Notes: generated from the sequence alone by a model not told the origin. A stretch of DNA of 61,551 bases from CAWIUB01 sp963839175 (GCA_963839175.1 CAWIUB010000051.1:1-61551), one strand, 5' to 3'; positions 26,041-34,478 are shown, counted from the first letter of the stretch. Numbers and translations are program-made.

Positions 26041-28154
26041 GGGCCCGCCTGCCCGACCGCGAGGGCGTGGTCGAGCGCGACGGCGTCCGAGTGGGCTTCG
26101 AGGCCTATGGCCGAGGCGAGCCGGCGCTGCTGCTCGTCCCGGCCTCGCCGATCTCGCATGCCCGGTCATGGAAGGGGATCGCGCCGTCCCTGGCGCGGTG
26201 GTTCACCGTGCTCACGACCGATGGCCGGGGCACGGGCCGATCTGACCGCCCACATACATCCGACCGCTATACGCCGGCCGAGGTGGTCGACGACCTGCTG
26301 GCCGTGCTGGCGGCCGCCGAGGTCGACCGGGTGATTCTTGTAGCCCACTGTCACGCCGTGCCCTGGGCGTTGCGGCTGGCCGCCGATCACCCTGAGCGGG
26401 CGCTGGGTGTCGTCGCGATCGCCCCGGGGCTCGCCCTCGCGCCGGGCTACGCCTATGCCGCGGATGCGGAGCGGCGGTGGGCGGATCCGTTGGACGCGCC
26501 GACTGGCTGGGCCATGCGCAACCGCCAGTTCTGGCGGCAGGACGGCGGCTACCGACATTGGGTGGAGTTCTTCTTCGACCAGCAGTTGCCCGAGCCGCAT
26601 TCCACCAAGCAGTACGAGGACACGGTGGGCTGGGCGTTGGACACGGACGCGGAGGCCATGATCGCCGAGCGGGAGGGTCGCGCGGCCCCGTCGGCGAGCG
26701 AGGCCGAAGCCCTATGCCGCCGGGTGCAGAGCCCGGTGCTCGTCCTGCACGGGTCGGATGACCGGTGCCAGCCGGTGGCGCGTGGACGGCAACTCGCCGA
26801 GCTGACCGACGGCGACCTGGTCGTCCTCGACGGCGCCGGCCATCTTCCGCACGTCCGGGACCCGGTAAAGGTCACCCGGCTCATCACCGGATTCGTCGAG
26901 CAGATCACGGGAGTATCGATGCACACGACGACCTGGACCCGCGGCCTGAGCCGCGCGAAGCGGGTGCTGTACCTGTCCTCGCCGATCGGGCTGGGCCATG
27001 TCCGACGGGACGTGGCCGTGGCCAAGGAACTCAGGCAGCTCCGTCCTGATCTGGAGATCGACTGGCTGGCCCAGCACCCGGTGACCACCGTGCTCGACGC
27101 CGAAGGCGAGCACATCCACCCGGCCAGCCGCTGGTTGGCCAGCGAATCCGGCCACATCGCCTCCGAGGCCCATGGCCATGATCTGCATTGCTTCCAGGCA
27201 CTGCGCCGGATGGACGAGATCCTGGTGGCCAATTTCATGGTGTTCCAGGAGGTGGTCGAGGAGGGCTGCTACGACCTGGTGATCGGCGACGAGGCCTGGG
27301 ACGTCGACTACTACTGGCACGAGAACCCGGAGCTGAAGCGAGGGCAGAACGTTTGGCTCACCGATTTCGTGGGCTACCTGCCGATGCCCGACGGAGGGGA
27401 GCGGGAAGCGTTCCTGACCACCGACTACAACGCCGAGATGATCGAGCACATCGACCGCTACCCGTGGATCCGGGACCGGGCCGTCTTCGTCGGAAACGAC
27501 GAGGACATCGTGCCGGACACCTTCGGTGGTGACCTGCCGGCGATCCGCGACTGGACCACGCAGCACTTCTCCTACTCCGGCTACATCACCGGCTTCACCC
27601 CACCAGAACCCGACGAGGTTGCGGCGACCCGTGCGCAACTCGGGTACCACGAGGACGAGCTGGTCTGCGTGGTCGCGGTCGGCGGCAGCGGCGTCGGCCG
27701 GGCCCTGATCGAGAAGGTCGTCGCCGCGTATCCGCTGGCCAAGGACTCCGTACCCGAGCTGCGGATGATCGTGGTGACCGGGCCCCGCATCGATCCGGCC
27801 TCCTTCCCCGAGCGGGCCGGCCTCGAGCTGCACGGCTACGTACACCGTCTCTACGAGCACTTGTGTGTGTCCGACCTCGCCGTTGTGCAGGGCGGGCTGA
27901 CCACGACGATGGAGCTGACCGCCGCCAAGCGGCCGTTCCTCTACTTCCCGCTCGGTCACCATTTCGAGCAGAACTTCCACGTCCGGTACCGGCTCGACCG
28001 TTACAACGCCGGCACCTGCCTGGACTACGCCACTGCCGATCCCGACCAAATCGCCGCCGACATCGCCGAACTGGCGGGCAAACCGGTCGACTACCGCGAC
28101 GTCGAGACCGACGGCGCGGCCCGCGCCGCCAGGCTCATCGCCGAGCTCGTCTAG
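26037..28154 (+). CDS. Fusion: alpha/beta hydrolase (Cys nucleophile) + GT28/UGT-like glycosyltransferase
   Basis: 705 residues. Residues 1-290 are an alpha/beta hydrolase paralogous to the preceding gene: elbow VILVAHCHAVPWALRL with Cys105 where Ser is usual, acid near 241 (HGSDDRCQP), His at about 269 (GAGHLPHVRDPVKV). From about 295 a glycosyltransferase B-type module begins: VLYLSSPIGLGHVRRDVAV is the N-terminal G-x-G-H-x-x-R loop, VVAVGGSGVGRALI the linker, and VVQGGLTTTMELTAAKRPF plus LGHHFEQNFHVRYRL the nucleotide-sugar site. Start by ATGA overlap with the upstream stop. The combination suggests acyl/ester chemistry plus sugar transfer on one small molecule; substrate unknown. Confidence 0.85.
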   Translation: MRARLPDREGVVERDGVRVGFEAYGRGEPALLLVPASPISHARSWKGIAPSLARWFTVLTTDGRGTGRSDRPHTSDRYTPAEVVDDLLAVLAAAEVDRVILVAHCHAVPWALRLAADHPERALGVVAIAPGLALAPGYAYAADAERRWADPLDAPTGWAMRNRQFWRQDGGYRHWVEFFFDQQLPEPHSTKQYEDTVGWALDTDAEAMIAEREGRAAPSASEAEALCRRVQSPVLVLHGSDDRCQPVARGRQLAELTDGDLVVLDGAGHLPHVRDPVKVTRLITGFVEQITGVSMHTTTWTRGLSRAKRVLYLSSPIGLGHVRRDVAVAKELRQLRPDLEIDWLAQHPVTTVLDAEGEHIHPASRWLASESGHIASEAHGHDLHCFQALRRMDEILVANFMVFQEVVEEGCYDLVIGDEAWDVDYYWHENPELKRGQNVWLTDFVGYLPMPDGGEREAFLTTDYNAEMIEHIDRYPWIRDRAVFVGNDEDIVPDTFGGDLPAIRDWTTQHFSYSGYITGFTPPEPDEVAATRAQLGYHEDELVCVVAVGGSGVGRALIEKVVAAYPLAKDSVPELRMIVVTGPRIDPASFPERAGLELHGYVHRLYEHLCVSDLAVVQGGLTTTMELTAAKRPFLYFPLGHHFEQNFHVRYRLDRYNAGTCLDYATADPDQIAADIAELAGKPVDYRDVETDGAARAARLIAELV

Positions 28155-28201
28155 AAGCAACTGCGTATCAAATCCAATGCTCGAACATCCGAGTATCTAG
28201 G

Positions 28202-28225
28202 TCGGTCGACCGAATGAGACCGATC
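28202..28225. promoter_or_regulatory. Second operator-like site, before osmC
   Basis: TCGGTCGACCGA (28202-28213) is a perfect palindrome, and GACCGAA at 28208-28214 is followed by CCGATC at 28220-28225. The same two words occur in the tetR promoter (23398-23418) with 8 instead of 5 nt between them. This suggests the same TetR protein also controls osmC and the genes after it. Confidence 0.45.
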
Positions 28226-28247
28226 CCAACGCCAAGGAGGCACCACC

Positions 28248-28811
28248 ATGACCACAATCGAGCACCCGGTACGCAACGGGGTCGACACGGCTGGGCTGTT
28301 CGCCACCCTCGACGCCGTCAAGGCCAACCCGGAGATCGCCCGATTCCAGTTCCGCGCCAGCAACGAGTGGTTGAGCGGAACAAACAACCGGTCCACCATC
28401 CACGGCTTCTACGGCGCGACGCAAGAGATGGCGCACGAGCAGTCGTGGTCCCTCGACGCCGACCACCCAGCCGTGCTCGTCGGCCGCGACCAGGGTCCGA
28501 CGCCCGTGGAGTACCTGCTACATGCCCTCGCCGCCTGCCTGACCTCGGGCCTGGCCAACATCGCCGCCGCACGCGACGTCAACCTGACCTCAGTGAAGTC
28601 CACGGTCGAAGGCGACATCAACTTGCTCGGCATCCTCGGCCTGTCCGACCAGGTCCGCAACGGCTTCGAGAACATCAAGGTCACCTTCACGCTCTCGGGT
28701 GACGACCCCGTCAAGCTGCGCAAGGTCGTTGAGCAGTCCCGAATGCGCTCCGCGGTGTTCGACGTGATCACCAATGGTGTGCCGGTGTCGATCGACGTCA
28801 ACGCCGGCTAG
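28248..28811 (+). CDS. OsmC-family protein
   Basis: 187 residues with AAGGAGG before the ATG. The OsmC fold is seen in GPTPVEYLLHALAACLTSGL (helix with the first conserved Cys) and the C-terminal KVVEQSRMRSAVFDVITNGVPV. In peroxide-reducing OsmC/Ohr a second Cys is found in the C-terminal C-P-V/S-P-V segment; here that position reads RSAVF, so the Cys pair is incomplete. It may therefore be a thiol-dependent enzyme of another kind or a ligand binder. It lies 93 bp after the fusion gene, same strand. Confidence 0.88.
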   Translation: MTTIEHPVRNGVDTAGLFATLDAVKANPEIARFQFRASNEWLSGTNNRSTIHGFYGATQEMAHEQSWSLDADHPAVLVGRDQGPTPVEYLLHALAACLTSGLANIAAARDVNLTSVKSTVEGDINLLGILGLSDQVRNGFENIKVTFTLSGDDPVKLRKVVEQSRMRSAVFDVITNGVPVSIDVNAG

Positions 28812-28841
28812 CTCGAACGCTGCCGACAGGAGGGGCGCGAA

Positions 28842-30086
28842 GTGTTCTCGATCGACACCGTGGTGATCGGCGCCGGCCAGGCGGGCCTGGCCGTCAGCCG
28901 GTGCTTGACCGACGCCGGCGTCGACCACGTCGTGCTCGAGCGCGGCCGGGTGGCCGAGCGGTGGCGCAGCCAGCGGTGGGATTCGCTGCGGCTGCTCACG
29001 CCGAACTGGGCCACCCGGCTGCCCGGCTGGAGCTACCAGGGCACCCAGCCGGACGGCTACATGTCCTCGGCCGAATTCTCCAGCTACCTAGCCAGCTATG
29101 CCGCCTCGTTCGGCGCACCCGTGCACGCCGGGACGGCCGTGACGAGCGTGCAACAGACGGGCAGCGGCTTCACCGTCCGCACTGATCGCGGCGCCTGGCG
29201 AGCAGCCACGGTCATCATCGCGACCGGCTGGTGCGATCAGCCGCGCATTCCAGGGCTGGCGGGTCGGCTCAGCCCGTCGATCACCCAGGTGACGGCGAGC
29301 ACGTACCGAAACCCGGCCCAGCTCCCAACCGGCGGCGTGCTCGTCGTCGGAGCCTCCGCGTCCGGCGTCCAGCTGGCCGACGAGCTGGCCCGGGTCGGTC
29401 GACCGGTAACCCTGGCGGTCGGCCGGCACGGCCGCCTTCCTCGCCGCTACCGCGGTCGAGACATTTGGAGGTGGCTGGAGCAGATCGGCACCTTCCGCGT
29501 CACCATCGACGACGTCGTCCACCCAGCCAGGGTCCGCGGCGAGGGTGCGCTGCAGCTGATCGGCCGCGACCACCCTGACGTCGACCTGCCCGCCCTGCAG
29601 GCGGTCGGCGTCCGGCTGACCGGCCGGCTCAGTGGAATCGACGGCCCCCACGTCGAATTCACCGGCGACCTCGATGCCACCGCCGGCGATGCCGACTATC
29701 GAATGCGCCGCCTCCTCTCCAGCATCGACGACCACATCGCTACCCATGGCCTGGTCTACCAAGGCGGGCCGCCAATCGCATCAAGCACCGTTGCCATGCG
29801 ACCGGCCGTTCGTCACCTCGATCTGCGCCGGGCTGGGATCCGCACGGTGCTCTGGGCGACCGGGTACACCCGCGCGTACCCGTGGCTGCGGGTACCCGCC
29901 CTGGGCGGCGACGGCGAGATCCGGCAATACCGCGGCGTGACCCCGGTCGCCGGGTTGTACGTAGTGGGGCAGCGCTTCCAACACCGCCGCGACTCGGACT
30001 TCATCGACGGCGTCCGTCATGACGCCGCGGCCGTCGTTCGGCACATCACTCGCGGCTCCCACGTCTGCAGGCGCGCGGCGTCCTAA
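28842..30086 (+). CDS. FAD/NAD(P)-dependent flavin monooxygenase
   Basis: 414 residues from a GTG preceded by AGGAGG. The FAD Rossmann motif VVIGAGQAGLAVSRCL is at residues 7-22, then WRSQRWDSLRLLTPNW as in FMO/Baeyer-Villiger-like proteins, a second dinucleotide motif VLVVGASASGVQLADEL at about 166, and the C-terminal VLWATGYTRAYPWL. Such enzymes hydroxylate or oxygenate N, S or ketone groups using NADPH. It is 30 bp from osmC in the same operon. Confidence 0.9.
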   Translation: MFSIDTVVIGAGQAGLAVSRCLTDAGVDHVVLERGRVAERWRSQRWDSLRLLTPNWATRLPGWSYQGTQPDGYMSSAEFSSYLASYAASFGAPVHAGTAVTSVQQTGSGFTVRTDRGAWRAATVIIATGWCDQPRIPGLAGRLSPSITQVTASTYRNPAQLPTGGVLVVGASASGVQLADELARVGRPVTLAVGRHGRLPRRYRGRDIWRWLEQIGTFRVTIDDVVHPARVRGEGALQLIGRDHPDVDLPALQAVGVRLTGRLSGIDGPHVEFTGDLDATAGDADYRMRRLLSSIDDHIATHGLVYQGGPPIASSTVAMRPAVRHLDLRRAGIRTVLWATGYTRAYPWLRVPALGGDGEIRQYRGVTPVAGLYVVGQRFQHRRDSDFIDGVRHDAAAVVRHITRGSHVCRRAAS

Positions 30087-30100
30087 GGAGCGCGATAACG

Positions 30101-30220
30101 ATGACAGCAACCAGCCAGGGCCACGACTACGACGTGGTGGTCGTCGGCGCCAGACCCGCTGGCGCCGCCACCGGCCTGCTGCTTGCCCGCGCGGGCCTGC
30201 GGGTGCTCATCGTGGATGAG
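30101..30220 (+). pseudogene. Truncated FAD-dependent oxidoreductase (N-terminus only)
   Basis: AAGGAG before an ATG, then 40 codons of clear homology: YDVVVVGARPAGAATGLLLA and RAGLRVLIVDE, the FAD-binding start of a geranylgeranyl-reductase/halogenase-type oxidoreductase. After about 30220 the sequence no longer fits and a stop follows at 30400. The deleted part was probably lost when the operon's 3' end was joined to the lipoprotein region. It was the sixth gene of the TetR operon. Confidence 0.7.
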
Positions 30221-30400
30221 GTACAGATCGGCGCGCTGCTGCGGCAGCTCAGCGCGGCGATAGCAGACGAGGTCGACGCCGTCCTCGCCTGCGACCGGCG
30301 GCAAATCGGCTTGCCGCGACGAGGGGTGCGGGTCAGGGGTGATCACTCCTCCGATCGCGGCGGCGACCTTCGCCGGCGATGGGCTGAACGCGCCGGTTAG
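30221..30400 (-). pseudogene. 3' part of interrupted lipoprotein gene
   Basis: On the reverse strand the frame continues from the lipoprotein at 31725 with LTGAFSPSPAKVAAAIGG once the ISAzo13 element is removed. The frame stays open through the truncated oxidoreductase on the other strand down to 30083, so the native stop seems to have been lost in a rearrangement around 30220-30340. Confidence 0.5.
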
Positions 30401-31720
30401 GGATCGCGCAGTAATTAGCTGGGTCTGCCGGGTTGCCTGGGTTAGGGTCCGTGCTATGACGCTGCCCGAGGTGGACTCCGACCCGATGGCGAGGCGGTTG
30501 GCTTTGATCCGGCCGCATCTGGATGAGCGGGCGTGGCGGCTGCTGCTGGGTGCGGAGGCGACGGTGTTGGGCCGGGGCGGGATCACTGCGGTCGCGGCGG
30601 TGTGCGGCGCGCATTCGGACACGGTGGCGCAGGGGGTGCGCGAGCTGGCTTACCCGGAGCCCATTCCGGGCCGGGTGCGCCGCCCCGGAGCCGGGCGCCC
30701 ACCGGTGTCGGTGACCGATCCGGCGGTGTCGGTGGCGTTGGACGGGCTCGTCGGTCCGGACTCTCGTGGGGATCCGGAATCGCCGTTGCGGTGGACGACG
30801 AAGTCCACCGCGAAGCTGGCCGCTGAGCTGACCGCGGCCGGGCATCGTGTCTCCGCGCGCACGGTGGCCAAGCTGCTCAAGCACGCCGGGTACAGCTTGC
30901 AGGCCAACGCCAAGACGGTCGAAGGTGCCCAGCATGTCGACCGGGACGCGCAGTTCGCCTACATCAACGCCAAAGCCGGCGAGTTCCAGGCCGTCGGCGA
31001 CCCAGTGATCAGCGTGGACACGAAGAAGAAGGAGCTGATCGGCAACTACGCCGCCGGCGGGCGGGAATGGGAACCGAAGGGCCGACCGCGCGAGGTGAAA
31101 GTCCACGACTTCGCCGACAAGGAGCTGGGCAAGGTCGCCCCCTACGGCATCTACGACATCACCACCAACACCGGCTGGGTCAACGTCGGTACCGACGCCG
31201 ACACCGGCCAATTCGCGGTGGAGTCCATCCGCCGCTGGTGGACCACCATGGGCGCGGCCACCTACCCCAGCGCCCGCCGGCTGCTGATCACCGCCGACTC
31301 CGGCGGCTCCAACGGATCCCGGCTGCGGCTGTGGAAGACCGAGCTGGCCGACTTCGCCGCCCAGGCCGACCTGGACATCACCGTGTGCCACCTCCCACCG
31401 GGCACCTCGAAAGTGGAACAAAATCGAGCATCGACTGTTCTCCGCGATCAGCCGCAACTGGCGCGGCCGGCCACTGGAATCGCACGAGGTCGTCATCGAA
31501 ACCCTGCGCGCAGTGACCACCCGCACCGGGCTCACCGTGCACGCCGAACTGGACACCAGCACCTACCCGCGCGGCATCAAGATCCCCGACAAGGACATGA
31601 AAACCCTGGAAACCAAGGGGATCCTGTCCCGCCACACCTTCCACGGCGACTGGAACTACACCATGTGCGCTCGCCCCACGACACGCCCGGAAGTAACCTA
31701 GCCAATTACTGCGCGAGTCC
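30401..31720 (+). mobile_element. ISAzo13-type insertion sequence
   Basis: 1320 bp with terminal repeats around TCGCGCAGTAATT (left 30404) and its complement at the right (AATTACTGCGCGA, ending 31717). TTAG flanks it at 30397-30400 and 31721-31724. Removing the element joins codons ...AELDAG|LTGAF... of a lipoprotein on the reverse strand in frame. A deleted relative is at 52550-53052. Confidence 0.82.
30456..31701 (+). pseudogene. ISAzo13-type transposase with a frameshift before the last catalytic block
   Basis: The protein has an N-terminal HTH (GITAVAAVCGAHSDTVAQGV), a second DNA-binding part (STAKLAAELTAAGHRVSARTV), and the catalytic core VISVDTKKKELIGNY (Asp), LLITADSGGSNGSRLRLWK (Asp). 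Near 31409-31413 the sequence TCGAAAGTGG has one A too many: the expected TSKWNKIEHRLFS with the catalytic Glu is read only after a +1 shift, and the remainder (HAELDTSTYPRGIKIP ... FHGDWNYTM) is in that frame. Either the enzyme is dead or it relies on +1 slippage, which I find less likely. Confidence 0.8.
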
Positions 31721-31724
31721 TTAG

Positions 31725-32114
31725 GCCGGCGTCGAGTTCGGCGATGAACCTCGGCCCGACGATGATCGCTCGGCCATCTTGCCGATGAACATTCGGCAGA
31801 TCCGCGTCACGATCCGCATTGGAGCCATACACCCATACGGTCAGCGTGGTCTTGAAGAGGGTGGGGTCCCCCCAGGTGCACGAGGCGTAGGAGGACTTGT
31901 GGTCTAGCGAGTCTTGGCTGACGACGTTCCGCAGGACAGGGCATCCAGACTTCTGCAGGATGCTGATCGGGCTCGGCTGGTGCTGGCCCGCGGTGGTCGA
32001 ATCACTTCCGCAGCCGATCAGCCCGAGGGCCGCGGCCAGTACCACGGTGGCCACACCGGTGGCGGGACGAGCGGTGATAAGGCTCATCGACACAAACCAG
32101 ACCACGCCGGTCAT
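31725..32114 (-). pseudogene. Lipoprotein, N-terminal part (interrupted by ISAzo13)
   Basis: A signal sequence (VATVVLAAALGLIGC) with lipobox L-I-G-C precedes a Ser/Thr-rich linker and an extracellular domain with two further Cys (SGCPVLRNVV, SSYASCTWGDP). This layout fits DUF3558-like actinobacterial lipoproteins but identity is unproven. The start is either ATG 32114 or ATG 32087, neither with a strong ribosome-binding site. The gene is broken after FIAELDAG by the IS. Confidence 0.6.
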
Positions 32115-32286
32115 GATCAACGCAACTCTGCGCTGGGTGGGCAGCTCGCGACGTCGATCACGATCCGGATGGACCTGCGCAGCACCACCACCCGGAAGCC
32201 GTGCCGATACGCAGTGGCGACCTGGAATGCCGCGCACCCGGCACGCTGCGGCGTCCCGTGTTGGCCAGGTCTACGCTGCGCGGGCA

Positions 32287-32943
32287 ATGATCGTCGACCT
32301 GTCCCATGAGATCGTCGCCGGGATGGCGACCTATCCCGGCATCGCAGGTCCGCAACTGCAGATCACCATCTCGCGCACGGCGTCCGCCGCGCTGCTCCGC
32401 ACCGGCGTGTCGTTCGAGATCGAGTCGCTGACCCTCGTGGGCAATACCGGCACGTACCTCGACGCCCCCTACCACTTCCACGCCGACGGTGCCGACTTGG
32501 CACAACTGCCGCTCGAGCGGCTGGTTAACGTACCGATAGCGGTGGTGCGCGCGTTCGGCCGCCCGTTCGTGACCGCCCACGACCTCGGCGACCCGGCCGA
32601 ACTGTGGGGCCGGGCGGTGCTCGTACATACTGGCTGGGCCCGGTACTGGGGATCACCCCGCTACCTTGACCTGGACTGTCCGCACCTGACCGCCGACGCC
32701 GTCACCGCGTTGGTCGATGCCAACGTGGCGCTGGTCGGAATCGACTCCCTCAACATCGACGACCCCGGCGACCCGCGCCGGCCGGCGCACCACGGCCTGC
32801 TCGCAGCCGGGATCCCGATCGTCGAGCACCTCACCAACCTGGAGCTCATACCCGATGCGGAGGCGCGGCTGATCGCCCTGCCGGCGCCCGTACGCGCGAT
32901 GGCATCCTTCCCCATCCGCGCCGTGGCCGTCCACGACGGTTAG
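32287..32943 (+). CDS. Cyclase-family (kynurenine-formamidase-like) protein
   Basis: 218 residues from MIVDLSHEIVAGMATYPG, the standard start of the family. These metal-dependent hydrolases act on amides or lactones such as N-formylkynurenine. The normal metal motif H-x-G-T-H-x-D-x-P-x-H is here NTGTYLDAPYHFH: the first two His are Asn and Tyr, while Asp and the last His remain. VGIDSLNID and GIPIVEHLTNLELIP are otherwise normal. The metal site may be altered or inactive. An upstream in-frame ATG at 31897 runs through the lipoprotein and is not used. Confidence 0.85.
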   Translation: MIVDLSHEIVAGMATYPGIAGPQLQITISRTASAALLRTGVSFEIESLTLVGNTGTYLDAPYHFHADGADLAQLPLERLVNVPIAVVRAFGRPFVTAHDLGDPAELWGRAVLVHTGWARYWGSPRYLDLDCPHLTADAVTALVDANVALVGIDSLNIDDPGDPRRPAHHGLLAAGIPIVEHLTNLELIPDAEARLIALPAPVRAMASFPIRAVAVHDG

Positions 32944-32975
32944 CCCAGCCTGGGTTCGTTAGATTGAGACGGGAT

Positions 32976-34478
32976 CTATTGGACAGCCTTGAGGGCATCC
33001 ACCTCACCGGAGCCGAACCAGCTGTTGTGGCCCACTCCACCCTGGCAGGTCTGCGGCGCGCCGTTCGAGACGGACGGGAAGAAGGCGTACATCGACGTGT
33101 CACTCGGGCAGGACAGCGTGTTGGTCGCCTGCTGCAGTGCCGCGGACAACGCGCCGCCGGTCTTGCCCGACGTGCTCTCCAGCAACGCCGCGACGCCGGC
33201 AGCGTGCGGCGACGCCATTGAGGTGCCCTGCTGGTAGCAATACGTGGCGGTTCCGTCGAACACCCTGCGGTCGGGGAGGCAGGTCGTGTCGATCAGGCTG
33301 GCCGGCCAGGTAGACAACACCCGACCATTGACCGTCGTGCCAACCTGCAGAATGGAATCTCCGCCTGGTGCAGCCACATCGGCGGTCGAGATACCGTAGG
33401 ACGAGTAGAACGACTTCATCCGCAAGCTGCCCGTCGCAGTTACGCCAACAACGCCCGGTACCTCGACCGGAACCACCGCGCACGCGTTCGAGATCTCCCG
33501 CGTCACCGGGGTGGTGTCGTCCGGGCTGGTTACGTCCATCGTCGGGTGTGACAGGTCGTCGGCCTCGTTGCCCTCGGCGGCCACGACCAGCGTCCCGCTG
33601 GACTGGGCGAACTTGATCGCCCGCCGCTCCGCGGTCCAGATCGCCCGCTGCTCCGGGTCGTTCTTGCAGTTGTACAGCCACGGGTCGGCGAAATAGCTGT
33701 TGTTCGTGATGTCGATGCCGTGCGTACCGGCCCACATGAACGCGCACACGACCGCTTCGGGGAAGAAGAAACCGTCAGCGTTGCCGGCCTTGATACCGGC
33801 CAGCTGCACGTTCGGCGCGACGCCGACGATCCCTATCCCGTTTGCGGCTGCGGCGATGGTGCCTGCGGTGTGGGTGCCGTGTCCGTTGTCATCCGCCCAG
33901 GCCGCCGGGCTGGTGTTGGGGGCGCCGCCGATGCAGGACGCGCTGTCGGAGAAGTCGACGTTTGGCGCCAGGTCGGGGTGCGTGGCGTCCAGGCCGGTGT
34001 CGATGTCGCCGACGACCACGGTGGGACTACCGCCGGTGATCGCATAGGCCTCAGGGACATGGATCTGCCGCATATCCCACTGCAGGCCGGACAGGCTGTC
34101 GCCCCAGGTGGCCGCAGCCGGCGCGGCGTCCTGCCCACTGTTGTCTGCAACATCGCCGAGCTTGGTTCCCAGGCCGTCTGTACGCGCTGCTCCGCTGACC
34201 TTGCTGTTCTGCTGTACAGCTGAGGCGAAGTTGGCGTTGCTGGACCGGGCGATGACGACACCGATCTGGCCGTAGTTCGCGAGCAGGGTGCCGCCCGCAG
34301 CGCGGACAGTGCTCGCCGCGTCGCTGGACGATGCGCCGTCGCGGTACAGCACGATGTACGTCGAGTCGGCGCCTTGTGGTGCGGCGGCAGCTTGCGGCGC
34401 AGCGACGGCGGTTGCGGCCGCGACGAGCAGGCCGGTTGACACGATGACTGCCTTGGCTCTGGTTGACCTCAGGTTCAT
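32976..34478 (-). CDS. Secreted subtilisin-like serine peptidase (S8)
   Basis: 500 residues from MNLRSTRAKAVIVS. Signal peptide to about residue 32, then an inhibitor-type propeptide (STYIVLYRDGASSSDAAST), then the catalytic domain with the triad in VVGDIDTGLDATHPDL (Asp), DDNGHGTHTAGTIAA (His) and GTSMASPHAAGVAALLE (Ser); the oxyanion Asn is in ITNNSYF. A fungalysin-like or C-terminal extra domain is absent. A Crp-type palindrome lies 29 bp upstream of this start. Converges on the cyclase gene. Confidence 0.94.
   Translation of the reverse strand: MNLRSTRAKAVIVSTGLLVAAATAVAAPQAAAAPQGADSTYIVLYRDGASSSDAASTVRAAGGTLLANYGQIGVVIARSSNANFASAVQQNSKVSGAARTDGLGTKLGDVADNSGQDAAPAAATWGDSLSGLQWDMRQIHVPEAYAITGGSPTVVVGDIDTGLDATHPDLAPNVDFSDSASCIGGAPNTSPAAWADDNGHGTHTAGTIAAAANGIGIVGVAPNVQLAGIKAGNADGFFFPEAVVCAFMWAGTHGIDITNNSYFADPWLYNCKNDPEQRAIWTAERRAIKFAQSSGTLVVAAEGNEADDLSHPTMDVTSPDDTTPVTREISNACAVVPVEVPGVVGVTATGSLRMKSFYSSYGISTADVAAPGGDSILQVGTTVNGRVLSTWPASLIDTTCLPDRRVFDGTATYCYQQGTSMASPHAAGVAALLESTSGKTGGALSAALQQATNTLSCPSDTSMYAFFPSVSNGAPQTCQGGVGHNSWFGSGEVDALKAVQ

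Noticed and set aside
25305..28154. A 949-residue protein starting far upstream of the hydrolase-glycosyltransferase fusion
   Set aside because: The first 244 codons are an out-of-frame reading of the preceding hydrolase gene; the ATG at 26037 overlapping the upstream stop is the real start.
31405..31440. Programmed frameshift in the ISAzo13 transposase
   Set aside because: The shift needed is +1 at TCGAAAG, with no slippery heptamer or following stop, so a mutation or sequencing error is simpler. Kept as a finding to check, not as a call.
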